This document shows positions 33,168-42,390 of a DNA stretch of 45,969 bases, piece by piece. The DNA is from Roseburia sp. 1XD42-34. Lineage in GTDB: Bacteria; Bacillota; Bacilli; Bacillales; Amphibacillaceae. The translations under genes and the position numbers were made by a program. Location of the stretch: the NCBI RefSeq assembly GCF_009917385.1, contig NZ_QWLJ01000040.1, positions 1 to 45,969 of the forward strand, read 5' to 3'. The first letter of the stretch is position 1. Each line of letters starts with the position of its first letter. Under the pieces are notes generated by a model, which saw only the letters and a list, made by a program, of their open reading frames with translations, was not told where the DNA came from and made no database searches.

Positions 33168-34562
33168 CTATAAATCAAGATCCTTGGTTATATAATCTAT
33201 TTTTTCTTTTAATTCATCAGCTGTTTGCGTGATTTCATCTTGTTTTTTAGTGCTGATCCTCTCTGCAAACTCTTGAATAACGCTTGTTCGCTCATCTAAT
33301 AGATCGCTAATCGCAAGTGCCATGTCATCGTCTATTATCTTTACATCAACCAGTTCGTTTAAAGCACCCATCATCCGATTATTTTCCCTGTTCCGTGAAT
33401 CATTATGCTTATTTACTAAGGACATTAAATTATTTGACATTTCTACAGACGCCCAGTTAATATCATTTATATTTCCAGACGACCAAAAGCGCCAAGTAGT
33501 TTTACCCATACTCTCTTTCCAGTTTTTAGTAATTTGCTGGTCTAGCTCCTGTTTATTTTTGACAGATTGATACTCTCCGCCTCCAGCTTGAGCGACTTCT
33601 TTTAATTGGCGATCAGCTTTATCATCTACATCAAATCCAATAATATTGATGGTAAGATCTGTAATTGTCTTTTTAGCATTTTTTGCAGTTTGGATTGGAT
33701 CTCCATCACAAGTCTCCACACCATCAGAAACCACATAAATAAACGTTTTCGTATCATTATCCCTTGCTTTATTCAACTCTTTTTCAGCCAGCTCAATAGT
33801 AGAAGCTAAAGGGGTCCACCCACTCGCTTCAAAACTGTTTAAGGCATGAGAAAACTTATTTTGTTCATACTGCTTCAATGGGTAGACCGTTTCTATACTT
33901 TCACAAGATCTTTTTTTATCTTGATCTGATCCAGTGCCTTTATGACCGAAAACAGATAAAGAAATATTTACATAATTCGGTAAACTTTCAGAAAACTTTT
34001 CTATGCTTGATTTTGCAAGGGTCATTTTATTCCCACCTGGCACATCTGCCTTCATACTTCCGCTAGCATCGATTAAGACGGCTACATTTATTTTCTTTGT
34101 TTCTTCGTTGAGCTCTTCTTCACTTACTTCTTGAAGAAGTCTGCCATCTGGAAGCTTTAATTCCTCATACTTAACTTCAAAGTCTTGTATTGGATTTAAG
34201 GTAGCACCCACATTTGTACGCAAACTTGAAACAATGGAATTTGCCCACTGTTTAGCATCCCATCCCTCTGTGTTTTTATCTTTCATTTCTTGTACGTATG
34301 TAGTAATTACTTCTTCATCGGCCTTGGAATACTCATCATTAGGAGCGAATTCTTTTTCTTGAATATATTCCTTAAATAGCTTACCAGAGGGCTCCATTAA
34401 TATTTCTTCCGCCTTAAGACTATAGTAGATTTCCTCATTATCCTTACTTGTTCGCGTATCAGCATCTTTACTTTTTTCGTCTTGTTGTTGCTCTTTCTGG
34501 ACATTCTGACACCCCAGTAATGTAAGGCAACACAATAACACGATATAGAATTTTTTTGACAT
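33168..34562 (-). CDS. von Willebrand factor A domain lipoprotein
   Basis: 464-aa surface lipoprotein. Signal peptide MSKKFYIVLLCCLTLLGCQN with lipobox LLGC (15-18), then a charged linker and a VWA domain (about 157-350). The domain has a complete MIDAS: DASGS at 165-169, a Thr in SGWTPLAST and YVVSDGVETC. A helical C-terminal tail of about 110 residues is rich in charged residues. The likely role is metal-dependent protein or ligand binding at the cell surface; partner unknown. Related in architecture to the YwmC/YwmD-type VWA lipoproteins. The ATG at 34562 is very close to AAGGAG (1-2 nt), so GGGAAG further upstream may serve as the ribosome site. Monocistronic. Confidence 0.85.
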   Translation of the reverse strand: MSKKFYIVLLCCLTLLGCQNVQKEQQQDEKSKDADTRTSKDNEEIYYSLKAEEILMEPSGKLFKEYIQEKEFAPNDEYSKADEEVITTYVQEMKDKNTEGWDAKQWANSIVSSLRTNVGATLNPIQDFEVKYEELKLPDGRLLQEVSEEELNEETKKINVAVLIDASGSMKADVPGGNKMTLAKSSIEKFSESLPNYVNISLSVFGHKGTGSDQDKKRSCESIETVYPLKQYEQNKFSHALNSFEASGWTPLASTIELAEKELNKARDNDTKTFIYVVSDGVETCDGDPIQTAKNAKKTITDLTINIIGFDVDDKADRQLKEVAQAGGGEYQSVKNKQELDQQITKNWKESMGKTTWRFWSSGNINDINWASVEMSNNLMSLVNKHNDSRNRENNRMMGALNELVDVKIIDDDMALAISDLLDERTSVIQEFAERISTKKQDEITQTADELKEKIDYITKDLDL

Positions 34563-34902
34563 ACTCCTTCACTTCCCATTCCCATATTATGACTATTAAA
34601 AGTATAATCAACTTTTGAACATGTTGGTACTGACCCTTCTTCCTATAACCAAATAACTAGTGTTCAATAAATTTCTAGAAAGTTTTTTAAAAGACAAGCT
34701 TCATATGGATATTATTTCTTAACAGCATTTTTTCAAAATTACTCGAAACCACTGAACACGAGAGTTGTATTTCAATGGAATAATGCGATGAGCTATTGTT
34801 TGAAAACAAATAAAATAAAGCTTTTTGGGTGAAATAAGGGCTCATTAATTATACATTTATTTCCTGTTTTTATGATAATATTACCTGGAAGGAGGAATAC
34901 AT

Positions 34903-35515
34903 ATGGCGATGGTTAGTACGTTATTAGGTACTATTGCATCACTGCATCACTGGGGATCACGGTTGGTATCGTATTATTAATTATGGGTGCTATCAAAAAG
35001 AAAAATAGGCTAATCAAGAAGAGAGTAAAGCAGAAAAACAACATGATGTGGATAAGCAACTAAACGATGAGGAAGACGTTGAGGACGATGATGATGACGA
35101 TGGTAAAAGAAAAAAACTTTCTAGCCAACAGAAAAAAACAATCAAGTCACTACAAAACTTTCCAGCTTTTACGAAAGAATACAAAAAACTTAACAATAGT
35201 ACCCAGAAGAAAGCTTGGGATAAACACTTATCAGGCAAAAAAGTAACTTGGAAAGGTTATGTGATGGAAGCAAAAGGAAAAAAAGTCTACGTCTGGGGAG
35301 GAGACAAATACAAAGATCAGAAATGGTCACAGGTTAAAAAGAGCAAGAAAAATGAAGCATACCAAGTGTTTCTTGCTGATTTTGGAAGAAAAGCCCCAAA
35401 GAAAACATTAAAGACTGGCGACAAAGTAACCATTCAAGGGACGATTATGTCAAGTGGTGACGCAAAACAAAATCTACATTGGAAACTCTATAATGCCAAA
35501 TTGAAGTCAAAATAG
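34903..35515 (+). pseudogene. Membrane-anchored OB-fold-like protein, N terminus broken by an 8-bp duplication
   Basis: A good start (GGAAGGAGG before ATG 34903) begins MAMVSTLLGTIASL, but a tandem CATCACTG-CATCACTG duplication (about 34931-34946) shifts the frame. Removing one copy restores GTIASLGITVGIVLLIMGAI, a membrane anchor. A second indel near 35010 precedes the long intact frame to 35515 (NQEESKAEKQHDVDKQLNDE, an Asp-rich linker, then about 120 residues). That part has KKVTWKGYVMEAKGKKVYVW and LKTGDKVTIQGTIMSSGD, resembling the tRNA_anti-like/OB-fold domain of small Bacillus surface proteins. From GTG 35048 a soluble 155-aa product remains possible. Function unknown. Confidence 0.6.
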
Positions 35516-35543
35516 CCTACTTTCTACAAGCAGGCTATTTTCA
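35511..35543 (+). terminator. Terminator after the OB-fold-like gene
   Basis: AATAGCCT (35511-35518) and AGGCTATT (35532-35539) form an 8-bp stem followed by TTC; it overlaps the stop codon and also faces the purU terminus. Confidence 0.7.
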
Positions 35544-35567
35544 TAGGGCGATAGTTATAAATACATA

Positions 35568-36467
35568 TCAAAACACGATCGTTTTATTTTCATGGACAAT
35601 AATTCGATCCTCCAGATGCCACTTGACAGCCCTGGATAATACGACCCGTTCAATCGCTTGCCCAATCTTTTTCATTTTAGCGCTATTATCTCTGTGATCT
35701 ACTCTGCCTATATCTTGTTCAATAATCGGACCTTCGTCTAGATCATCGGTCACATAGTGAGAGGTTGCTCCAATCATTTTCACACCCCGTTTATAAGCCC
35801 GCTCATAAGGATTCGCCCCAACAAACGCTGGCAAAAAGGAATGATGAATATTAATGATTCGATTCTCGTAGTTCGTAACAAAATCACTGGTTAATATTTG
35901 CATATAACGTGCCAACACGATGACATCCACCTGATGTTTTTTCAATAATTGGAGTTGCTTTTCTTCTACTTGCTTGCGAATATCTTTATTTGCTGGGATA
36001 TAATAAAAGGGTATCCCAAGCGACTCCACTGTTTCACGAGCCGTTTCGTGATTACTTATAACAAGTGCGATATTTCCCATCAGGTCCCCGCTTTGATATT
36101 CCCATAACAATTCCATCAGACAATGCGGCTCATTGGAAACAAAAATTGCCACATTCTTTAACTGGCTAACGTATAATAACTGCCATTCCATTGCAAATTT
36201 CTCACCAATTGGTTGAAATGCTTGCTCTAACGTTTCTGCTTTTTCCAGTAATTGTGGACAATAAAATTCGATGCGCATAAAAAACTGTCCGCCATCCGGA
36301 TCGAGGGTGTATTGATCTGACGTAATAATGTTTGCATCATGCCTATACAAAAAATTGGAGACAGCAGCGACAATACCCGGCTGGTCTGGACATTTAATTA
36401 ACAGTCTTGCTTTATTTTTATTTTCCGATTGGTACTGTTGGATACTTTTCTTCATGTAGTGATTCAT
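35568..36467 (-). CDS. purU: Formyltetrahydrofolate deformylase
   Basis: Hydrolyses 10-formyl-THF to formate and THF, balancing one-carbon pools and feeding PurT-type purine synthesis. 299 aa: N-terminal ACT domain (about 20-95, with KCPDQPGIVAAVSNFLYRHD) and a formyltransferase-fold catalytic domain. The latter has LARYMQIL, the catalytic Asn/His in RIINIHHSFLPAF and the Asp region YVTDDLDEGPIIEQD. I start it at ATG 36467 (GAGGT at 7 nt) instead of the in-frame ATG at 36485, which lies before the ribosome site. Monocistronic. Confidence 0.94.
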   Translation of the reverse strand: MNHYMKKSIQQYQSENKNKARLLIKCPDQPGIVAAVSNFLYRHDANIITSDQYTLDPDGGQFFMRIEFYCPQLLEKAETLEQAFQPIGEKFAMEWQLLYVSQLKNVAIFVSNEPHCLMELLWEYQSGDLMGNIALVISNHETARETVESLGIPFYYIPANKDIRKQVEEKQLQLLKKHQVDVIVLARYMQILTSDFVTNYENRIINIHHSFLPAFVGANPYERAYKRGVKMIGATSHYVTDDLDEGPIIEQDIGRVDHRDNSAKMKKIGQAIERVVLSRAVKWHLEDRIIVHENKTIVF

Positions 36468-36615
36468 TGCTGATACCTCAATCATTTATATTTGTATAAT
36501 ACTTTATGTTATTTTGGGCAAACAGTCAATCATTCGTCTATTTTAAAAGTTTTTATGCAAAAAACTTGTCATAGCAATTCATTTCTCTTACAATATGTAT
36601 TGTTCTTATTCATAG

Positions 36616-36705
36616 GGAGAAGTACCCAAGTCCGGTTGAAGGGGACGCACTCGAAATGCGTTAGGGCGTGCAAGCGCCGCGTGGGTTCAAATCCCACCTT
36701 CTCCG
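36616..36705 (+). tRNA. tRNA-Ser(CGA)
   Basis: Class II tRNA of 90 nt: acceptor GGAGAAG/CTTCTCC with discriminator G, anticodon CGA in GCACTCGAAATGC, a long variable arm (TTAGGGCGTGCAAGCGCC region) and T-arm GTGGGTTCAAATCCCAC. No encoded CCA. Confidence 0.93.
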
Positions 36706-37133
36706 CTCGATGTTTCTTCTAGATTTAAAAATAAGTCAAAAGCATTGAAGTTACTGGTGTTGCAATGGTTTTAGCGAACAATAAATAAATCTATAATTTT
36801 ATTAGTTTATTATTAAAAATGTTACCATTAAAAAGAAAGGGTTTTATGCCTTCTTGTATTTAATTGGATATTAACAATATAGGTATAGTGGCTTCTATTT
36901 CTTCTGCCCCTTTGAACTTAATTTAGCTTATCGATGATCATATCATTGTCAAGTCCAAACGTTTCAGAATTTTCCCCATGCGTTAAATATAATTATTTAA
37001 AAGCTATTTTGTAAAATCTTTGGTAACTCAGCAGTTTTCCTAATATTATTAGCATCACATGAAATGAAAAGGAGAGGTTGCAGTAACCCTTTTGCGGAAA
37101 CAAAGCAACCTTCTTTTGTTAACCTATGTTGTG
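36706..37133. other. Intergenic region with a minus-strand terminator
   Basis: No gene is seen. AGGTTGC (37075-37081) and GCAACCT (37105-37111) form a 7-bp stem with, on the minus strand, CTCCTTTTC after it: the probable terminator of the amidotransferase-like gene that ends at 37134. The rest is AT-rich without features I can support. Confidence 0.5.
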
Positions 37134-37847
37134 TTAGTTTTCACTACATGCTTGGACAAACGCATGGTAAATTCTTTTAGAAACTGTATCACCAGCCGTT
37201 GCCAAATTTTCAGGATGCCATTGCACTCCTAATATAAATGGAGCCTGTTTACTTTCCATTGCTTCTACAACGCCATCACTTGAAATCCCACAAATTTGTA
37301 TATTTTTTCCCAACTTTCGGTTTGCCTGATGGTGTCTGCTATTTACTTTTATTCTCTCTGTTTCTACAATCTCTCTTAGTAATGTCTCCTCTTTTACATG
37401 TACAAAATGAGAAGCATGACTAGCAGGGGCATTTTGTTTATGCTGTAATAATTTCCCATCTATTTGCGCATAAATATCCTGGTACATATCACCACCTAGT
37501 GCAACGTTTAAAATTTGACATCCTCTACAAACACCTAGGATAGGTTTTTGTTGCGTTAGCATTTCATCTATGATGGCAACTTCATATTGATCACGAATTG
37601 GATTTATTTCACCTAATTTCGGATGTGGTTCCTCATGAAATAAGGTTGGGTCAATACTATTTCCTCCAGTTAAATACAAACCATTAATCATGTTTCCAAT
37701 TTGTCGAATTTGATCTTCTGATACTACAAAAGGTAAAATGATTGGAACTCCTCCAGCCCCTTTGATTGCAGCAATATTAGCAGCGCTAACAAAATGCATA
37801 TTCGTTTCATTTTGGATTGACGGGGTTATTCCGATAATGGGATTCAA
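37134..37847 (-). CDS. Class-I glutamine-amidotransferase-like hydrolase, peptidase C26 (PuuD-like)
   Basis: Family of gamma-glutamyl-GABA hydrolases that free GABA or related amines from gamma-glutamyl conjugates in the cytosol. 237 aa with nucleophile Cys in LGVCRGCQILNVALGG (near 105-120) and the catalytic His in GVQWHPENL near the C terminus; LTGGNSIDP is also typical. I favour TTG 37847, which has AAGGAG at 8-nt spacing; GTG 37856 is in frame but almost touches the ribosome site. No polyamine or GABA genes are adjacent, so the true substrate is unknown. Confidence 0.85.
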   Translation of the reverse strand: MNPIIGITPSIQNETNMHFVSAANIAAIKGAGGVPIILPFVVSEDQIRQIGNMINGLYLTGGNSIDPTLFHEEPHPKLGEINPIRDQYEVAIIDEMLTQQKPILGVCRGCQILNVALGGDMYQDIYAQIDGKLLQHKQNAPASHASHFVHVKEETLLREIVETERIKVNSRHHQANRKLGKNIQICGISSDGVVEAMESKQAPFILGVQWHPENLATAGDTVSKRIYHAFVQACSEN

Positions 37848-37995
37848 TTGAGGCACACTCCTTATAGCGAATTTTCAATCTTGTTTTTCACTTTCATTTA
37901 GTATACGGTTGTTTTAGGGAAATTGCTATCCTTAAAATGATTCAAGAAAGTTGTCCTCTTCCGATTTTTGGAATAAGATTACTGATTTTAAATGT

Positions 37996-38125
37996 TCACC
38001 TATAGGTCTCTTCCAATTTTCCCTCGCCTTTTTCGGCATTCGCGTTATCACTATTATCTCCACAAGCAGATAGTAATCCCATAGATAATACTTAAAGATA
38101 GTCCTATAAATTTTGCTTTGTTCAA
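37996..38125 (-). pseudogene. Relic of a small lipoprotein gene (frameshifted signal peptide)
   Basis: On the minus strand GAGGTGGG precedes TTG 38125, which opens MNKAKFIGLSLSII. After a one-base shift the sequence continues SMGLLSACGDNSDNANAEKG ... EETYR and a stop. Together this is a classic lipoprotein signal peptide with lipobox LSAC followed by a charged, low-complexity linker. The remainder of the protein is missing or unrecognisable. It lies in an otherwise empty region (37857-38436). Confidence 0.5.
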
Positions 38126-38436
38126 GCTTATCCCACCTCATTTGTATGAAAATAGCATGCCTTTTCCAATACATTAAGCATATTTTGGTCAAATGACTTG
38201 TTTTATGTACCTTCAATTACGTATAATTTTTGGTGAAATTGGTTAGCGTTGCAGAAATATTCTTTATGGCATGATGCCCCTGACCAAACACTCTTATTAT
38301 TAATTGTACAAAATAATTATTTTGCTACTGTTAATTAGCTGTAAAATAAATGAAATTTTACCTAAAATTAGTAACACCATGCGAGTGAAACTTTGTGGAG
38401 CTTTATCCGTAATATTTAGAAACAAGGGGGGAAAAA

Positions 38437-38970
38437 ATGCGTACCTATCATTTAAAAGATGTCATCTATTTTTCAAGTAAAAAAGCAATCCCCGTAACAA
38501 CGGGCATAAATGAAATTGGATATATACGCAAAACCAATTCAGATACACTTGAAAAAGATAGTGTGTTTTCATATATAAGTGCTGATGAACAGGATCGTTT
38601 TGAGTTAGGGATAAAGCAAAATGGCTGGAAACGACTGGTATTAGCAGAGTATCAACTATGTACAGAATCCATTCAATATGATTTTAAAGATAAATTAGGA
38701 AGCAACATCCTTTATTTCTGTGTTGTAGGGAATATGGATGGTCAGGATATTTTAATTGAAGAAAACTGGTCTGGAAATTTAGAGGTAAAGGTAAACAAAC
38801 TTAGAGTTGCTAAGATTAAAATCGGAACATTTAGCCTGAAGACAACCTTTCAATTTGAAGATACAGTTGAAGAAAATAGCCCCTTATTTGCGCTTACTAT
38901 TTTGATGTATTTTATGTTTAAAATATATGAAGCAGAAGCTGAATGGATAGAGGGGCTACTTGATATATAA
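38437..38970 (+). CDS. Uncharacterised protein, possibly tubby-like/LURP fold
   Basis: 177-aa cytosolic protein without signal peptide or clear motif. ATG has the strong ribosome site AAGGGGGG at 5-nt spacing. The sequence alternates short beta-strand segments (KRLVLAEYQL, GSNILYFCVVGNMDGQDILI, VAKIKIGTFSLKTTFQFED) and ends in an amphipathic, hydrophobic helix (SPLFALTILMYFMFKIYEAE). This pattern, beta barrel followed by a helix, would suit the tubby C-terminal/LURP-one-like fold; that is a guess. It is flanked by long empty stretches on both sides and shows no operon partner. Confidence 0.65.
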   Translation: MRTYHLKDVIYFSSKKAIPVTTGINEIGYIRKTNSDTLEKDSVFSYISADEQDRFELGIKQNGWKRLVLAEYQLCTESIQYDFKDKLGSNILYFCVVGNMDGQDILIEENWSGNLEVKVNKLRVAKIKIGTFSLKTTFQFEDTVEENSPLFALTILMYFMFKIYEAEAEWIEGLLDI

Positions 38971-39787
38971 CCTCATACATTAGACGAGCGAGACAAGGTG
39001 TCTCCACATACAACGATCTTTATTCTTATGCAAATTCCATTTTCCTTTTGCTTTAAGCAGACGATTCTTCAACAATAATATTATGATTGATGCCACCAAT
39101 AAGAAAGATATCAGGAAAAAATAAATGGTAAGCTAATGAACAGCACAAGCACCTATACTAAAATTTCTCTATGCTTATCTACATAAAATATATTTATTAA
39201 AATAAGTATGAGGTATATTCAGCAATACCCATATCAAGTTCGTATCGTAAATCTTATAATCCATTCTACTATACTGTATACATTACTATGTAAAAAGTAA
39301 TGTTTCAATTTAACTTGCAGATGCTGGATTAATTAACCTAGTCAACTATACAGCCCCAATCAACAGGATTTTTTTCAACTCCCTAGGATGAACTAAACCA
39401 AAGGCTTTTAAACACATCAAGGCTTCCAGATTCAATCTTTTTGGGATAGATATCCCCTCCCAATATAGGGCGAAAAAGCATCTTACATTTATGATAAATC
39501 AGGAAGCTTATCCTCAAAAGCGCTTACTGTACCTACAACTAAAGCTGATGAAATAGATTTTATGCAAAAGTTCTAGAAGATAATTTTTTATTTATATATG
39601 TTTCCTCAAACAGGAGCGATTTTTTACAATAACAAGTTATTTGTAATATAACTCTCTCCATTTGTCCCATAATGCCAAGCTCAATAACTTGACCTCATAC
39701 TAAACTTCTTTGTTAAGGTTAAACTAATCAAGCGCATCAATAAATATTTTCAAAACTAACATTACTAAATGAAAGAGGTGAGCTGCG
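38971..39787. other. Long intergenic region, possibly a gene graveyard
   Basis: About 820 bp without an intact gene. One short open stretch (about 39465-39573, plus strand) reads GEKASYIYDKSGSLSSKALT and VPTTKADEIDFMQKF without start codon or ribosome site; it could be a gene relic. No tRNA, terminator or repeat copy is evident. Confidence 0.35.
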
Positions 39788-41848
39788 TTGTCATTTGATA
39801 AAACGCCCAATCAATTAGTTCATGAAAAAAGTCCATACTTGCTTCAGCATGCATATAACCCTGTGAATTGGTACCCATGGTCTGAAGAAGTTTTCGCCAA
39901 GGCAAAAAGCGAAAATAAACCCATTTTTCTTTCTATTGGTTATAGCACTTGTCATTGGTGTCATGTTATGGCAAAAGAATCGTTTGAAGATACGGAAGTT
40001 GCTTCTATCCTAAACGAAACATTCATTTCGATCAAAGTGGATCGGGAGGAACGACCAGACATTGATTCGATTTATATGAAGGTTTGCCAAATGATGACAG
40101 GACAAGGCGGGTGGCCGCTATCGATTTTTATGACGCCCGATCAAATTCCATTTTATGCAGGAACTTATTATCCTAAACACCATAAATACGGGATGCCAGG
40201 CTTTGTAAATGTACTTCAACAACTTTATAAAACATACATGCAGGACCCAGAACATATAGCGGATGTTACAAGCAAAGTCGAAGATGCCCTTCGACTAACC
40301 GAAACAGAAAAAAGTGCAAATCGGATTAAACAATCACATGTAAATGAAGCATTTGCGCAGCTCGAAAACAGATTTGACAAAGTATATGGAGGCTTTGGGC
40401 ATGCTCCAAAATTTCCTATGCCTCACAATGTGCTCTTTTTGTTGCATCATTCTTATTTTGTCGGTAATAAAGACGCGTTAAAAATGGCTGAGCATACCTT
40501 GGATGCAATGGCAGTTGGTGGTATTTATGACCATATCGGTTTTGGTTTCTCTCGCTACAGCACAGATGAAAAATGGCTGGTTCCACATTTTGAAAAAATG
40601 CTCTATGACAATGCTCTCTTATTAATCGCCTATACGGACGCGTATCAATTAACTAAACACGTCACGTATAAAAACATTTGCAACGAAATGATTACCTTTG
40701 TTTCCAGAGAATTGACTCACCCAAACGGAGGCTTTTATTCCGCTATTGATGCGGACTCAGAGGGTATTGAAGGAAAATATTATGTGTGGGAAGAGCATGA
40801 AATAGATCAGGTACTAGGAAAAGAAGACGGTAAACTCTTTAAAGCTGCTTATCAAATTACACCAGAGGGTAATTTTTCTGGTAAAAACATACCAAATTTG
40901 ATCAATCAAGATTTGAAGCAAGTTGCTGCTTCAGTAGGCGTTTCACTGGAAAGCTTAACAAAAAAACTCGTATTGTCTCGAGAGAAATTGCTTGAGGCTC
41001 GTGAAAAAAGGACCTATCCTCATGTAGACGATAAAATTTTAACTGCGTGGAATGGGTTAATGATTGCTGCATTGGCAAAATCAGGGAAAATATTCCGAAA
41101 TAGGATCTATACAGAGATGGCCCAGAAGGCGATCCAATTTATTGAAGATCATTTATATCAAGATGGTTGCTTAATGGTTCGCTACCGAAAAGGCGAGTCA
41201 AAACATGTTGGTTATTTAGATGACTATGCTTTCCTACTATGGGGCTACATAGAATTATATGATGCCACCTTTCACCTACCCTATTTGGAAAAAGCGAAGC
41301 AATTACTTGACCAAATGATAAAATTGTTCTGGGATAACGACCATGGTGGTTTTTATTTTTCTGGAAATGATAATGAAACACTCATTACAAAAGATAAGGA
41401 GGTATATGACGACGCTCTTCCATCAGGAAATAGTGTCGCAGCAGTAATGCTTGTTCGTATGGGATATTTAACAGGTGAGCCATGTTATCTGGATTATGTG
41501 GAAGAGATGTTTTATACCTTTCATGACGATATCAAAACACAGGCGTCAGGAAGTCCGTTTTTCCTGCTAAGCCTGCAACGAATGGAATTTCCGTCTAAAC
41601 AAGTTGTGGTCATGGGACCTAGTAACGATCTGAAAAAGCAAGTTTTCTTACAACAACTCCAGCAGATGTTTTTGCCAAATATTACGATATTGTCATTTTC
41701 CGAAGATGATCCGTTGGCAAAGCTCGCACCGTTTGCAAGCGACTATCGATTGATTGACGGAGAAACAACCATTTATGTTTGCGAAAACTTTGCTTGTAAA
41801 CAGCCTACAACTAGTACAGCTGAGGCATTTCGCTATATACAAGAATGA
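39788..41848 (+). CDS. yyaL: YyaL-family thioredoxin-domain protein (DUF255)
   Basis: 686-aa cytosolic protein: N-terminal thioredoxin-like DUF255 domain (about 1-165, LVHEKSPYLLQHAYNPVNWY) with the CxxC pair Cys55-His-Trp-Cys58 in YSTCHWCHVM, followed by an (alpha/alpha)6-barrel-like domain (from about 200; HVDDKILTAWNGLMIAALAK, DDYAFLLWGY). Related to bacterial YyaL and human SPATA20; the biochemical role is not established. TTG start at 39788, 7 nt after GAGGTG. Length is normal for the family and the frame is intact. Confidence 0.9.
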   Translation: MSFDKTPNQLVHEKSPYLLQHAYNPVNWYPWSEEVFAKAKSENKPIFLSIGYSTCHWCHVMAKESFEDTEVASILNETFISIKVDREERPDIDSIYMKVCQMMTGQGGWPLSIFMTPDQIPFYAGTYYPKHHKYGMPGFVNVLQQLYKTYMQDPEHIADVTSKVEDALRLTETEKSANRIKQSHVNEAFAQLENRFDKVYGGFGHAPKFPMPHNVLFLLHHSYFVGNKDALKMAEHTLDAMAVGGIYDHIGFGFSRYSTDEKWLVPHFEKMLYDNALLLIAYTDAYQLTKHVTYKNICNEMITFVSRELTHPNGGFYSAIDADSEGIEGKYYVWEEHEIDQVLGKEDGKLFKAAYQITPEGNFSGKNIPNLINQDLKQVAASVGVSLESLTKKLVLSREKLLEAREKRTYPHVDDKILTAWNGLMIAALAKSGKIFRNRIYTEMAQKAIQFIEDHLYQDGCLMVRYRKGESKHVGYLDDYAFLLWGYIELYDATFHLPYLEKAKQLLDQMIKLFWDNDHGGFYFSGNDNETLITKDKEVYDDALPSGNSVAAVMLVRMGYLTGEPCYLDYVEEMFYTFHDDIKTQASGSPFFLLSLQRMEFPSKQVVVMGPSNDLKKQVFLQQLQQMFLPNITILSFSEDDPLAKLAPFASDYRLIDGETTIYVCENFACKQPTTSTAEAFRYIQE

Positions 41849-41870
41849 TTGCCGTTTTTACGCATAAACT

Positions 41871-41916
41871 GTACTCCATTGTTAGATACCCTTTTAACAA
41901 TAGGAGGTACTTTTTT
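41871..41916 (+). terminator. Terminator of yyaL
   Basis: GTACTCC-ATTGTTA (41871-41884) pairs with TAACAAT-aGGAGGTAC (41895-41910) around a 10-nt loop, followed by TTTTTT. One bulged A interrupts the stem. Confidence 0.9.
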
Positions 41917-42117
41917 ATGACAAGTAAGCAATAGCGCAGAAACGATATACTGCATTTCGTGCTATAAAATTTTGGCTTCCTAAAATCACATTTCAACATA
42001 GCTACTCTCGTTGATGCATAAAGACTTGTTAATAGTTAGAAAAAATCTTGCTTTGTAAAATAACCTATTCTAAATTAAACAATTGGGGGAGAATTTTAAG
42101 CGAGTACGGACAGGTGT

Positions 42118-42373
42118 TTATGATTTTAAAGGAGCATAAGAGAAGGCATAACAACCTTCTCTTTTCTGTTGCTCTTTATATGTTAAAGCAATCTCCACTA
42201 TATCTTTTGGCGATAAATCCTCATCGCTCCAAAAAACTAAATCACTAGGAGCCGGATAAGGAACATTTTTTTCTAGTAATTCAATATATGCACTTACTTC
42301 TTCATCGGGTAGCTTAGGGTCGCAAATCTTTTTCACTAGCTCAACTAATTCCTCTCTAGATAAGTTTTTTCAT
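42118..42373 (-). pseudogene. Colicin/pyocin-type immunity protein (Im family), N-terminal frameshift
   Basis: Binds and blocks a DNase toxin. The 72-residue frame reads ICDPKLPDEEVSAYIELLEK, PAPSDLVFWSDEDLSPKDIV and EIALTYKEQQKREG, matching the Im7/Im9 four-helix fold (SDLIFYP...SPEGIV). Upstream in the same frame is NLSREELVELVKK, the expected first helix. The only good start, ATG 42373 with AGAGGAGG, is out of frame by one base in a run of six A. Full length would be about 85 residues, normal for the family. Initiation at an internal GTG (42336) would lose helix 1. It begins 17 nt after the nuclease toxin remnant ends, the expected toxin-immunity order. Confidence 0.7.
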
Positions 42374-42390
42374 AGTTTTCCTCCTCTTGC

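Noticed and set aside
41920..41936. Short ORF with AGGAGG upstream after yyaL (MTSKQ)
   Set aside because: The apparent ribosome site is the 3' arm of the yyaL terminator and the frame is five codons long.
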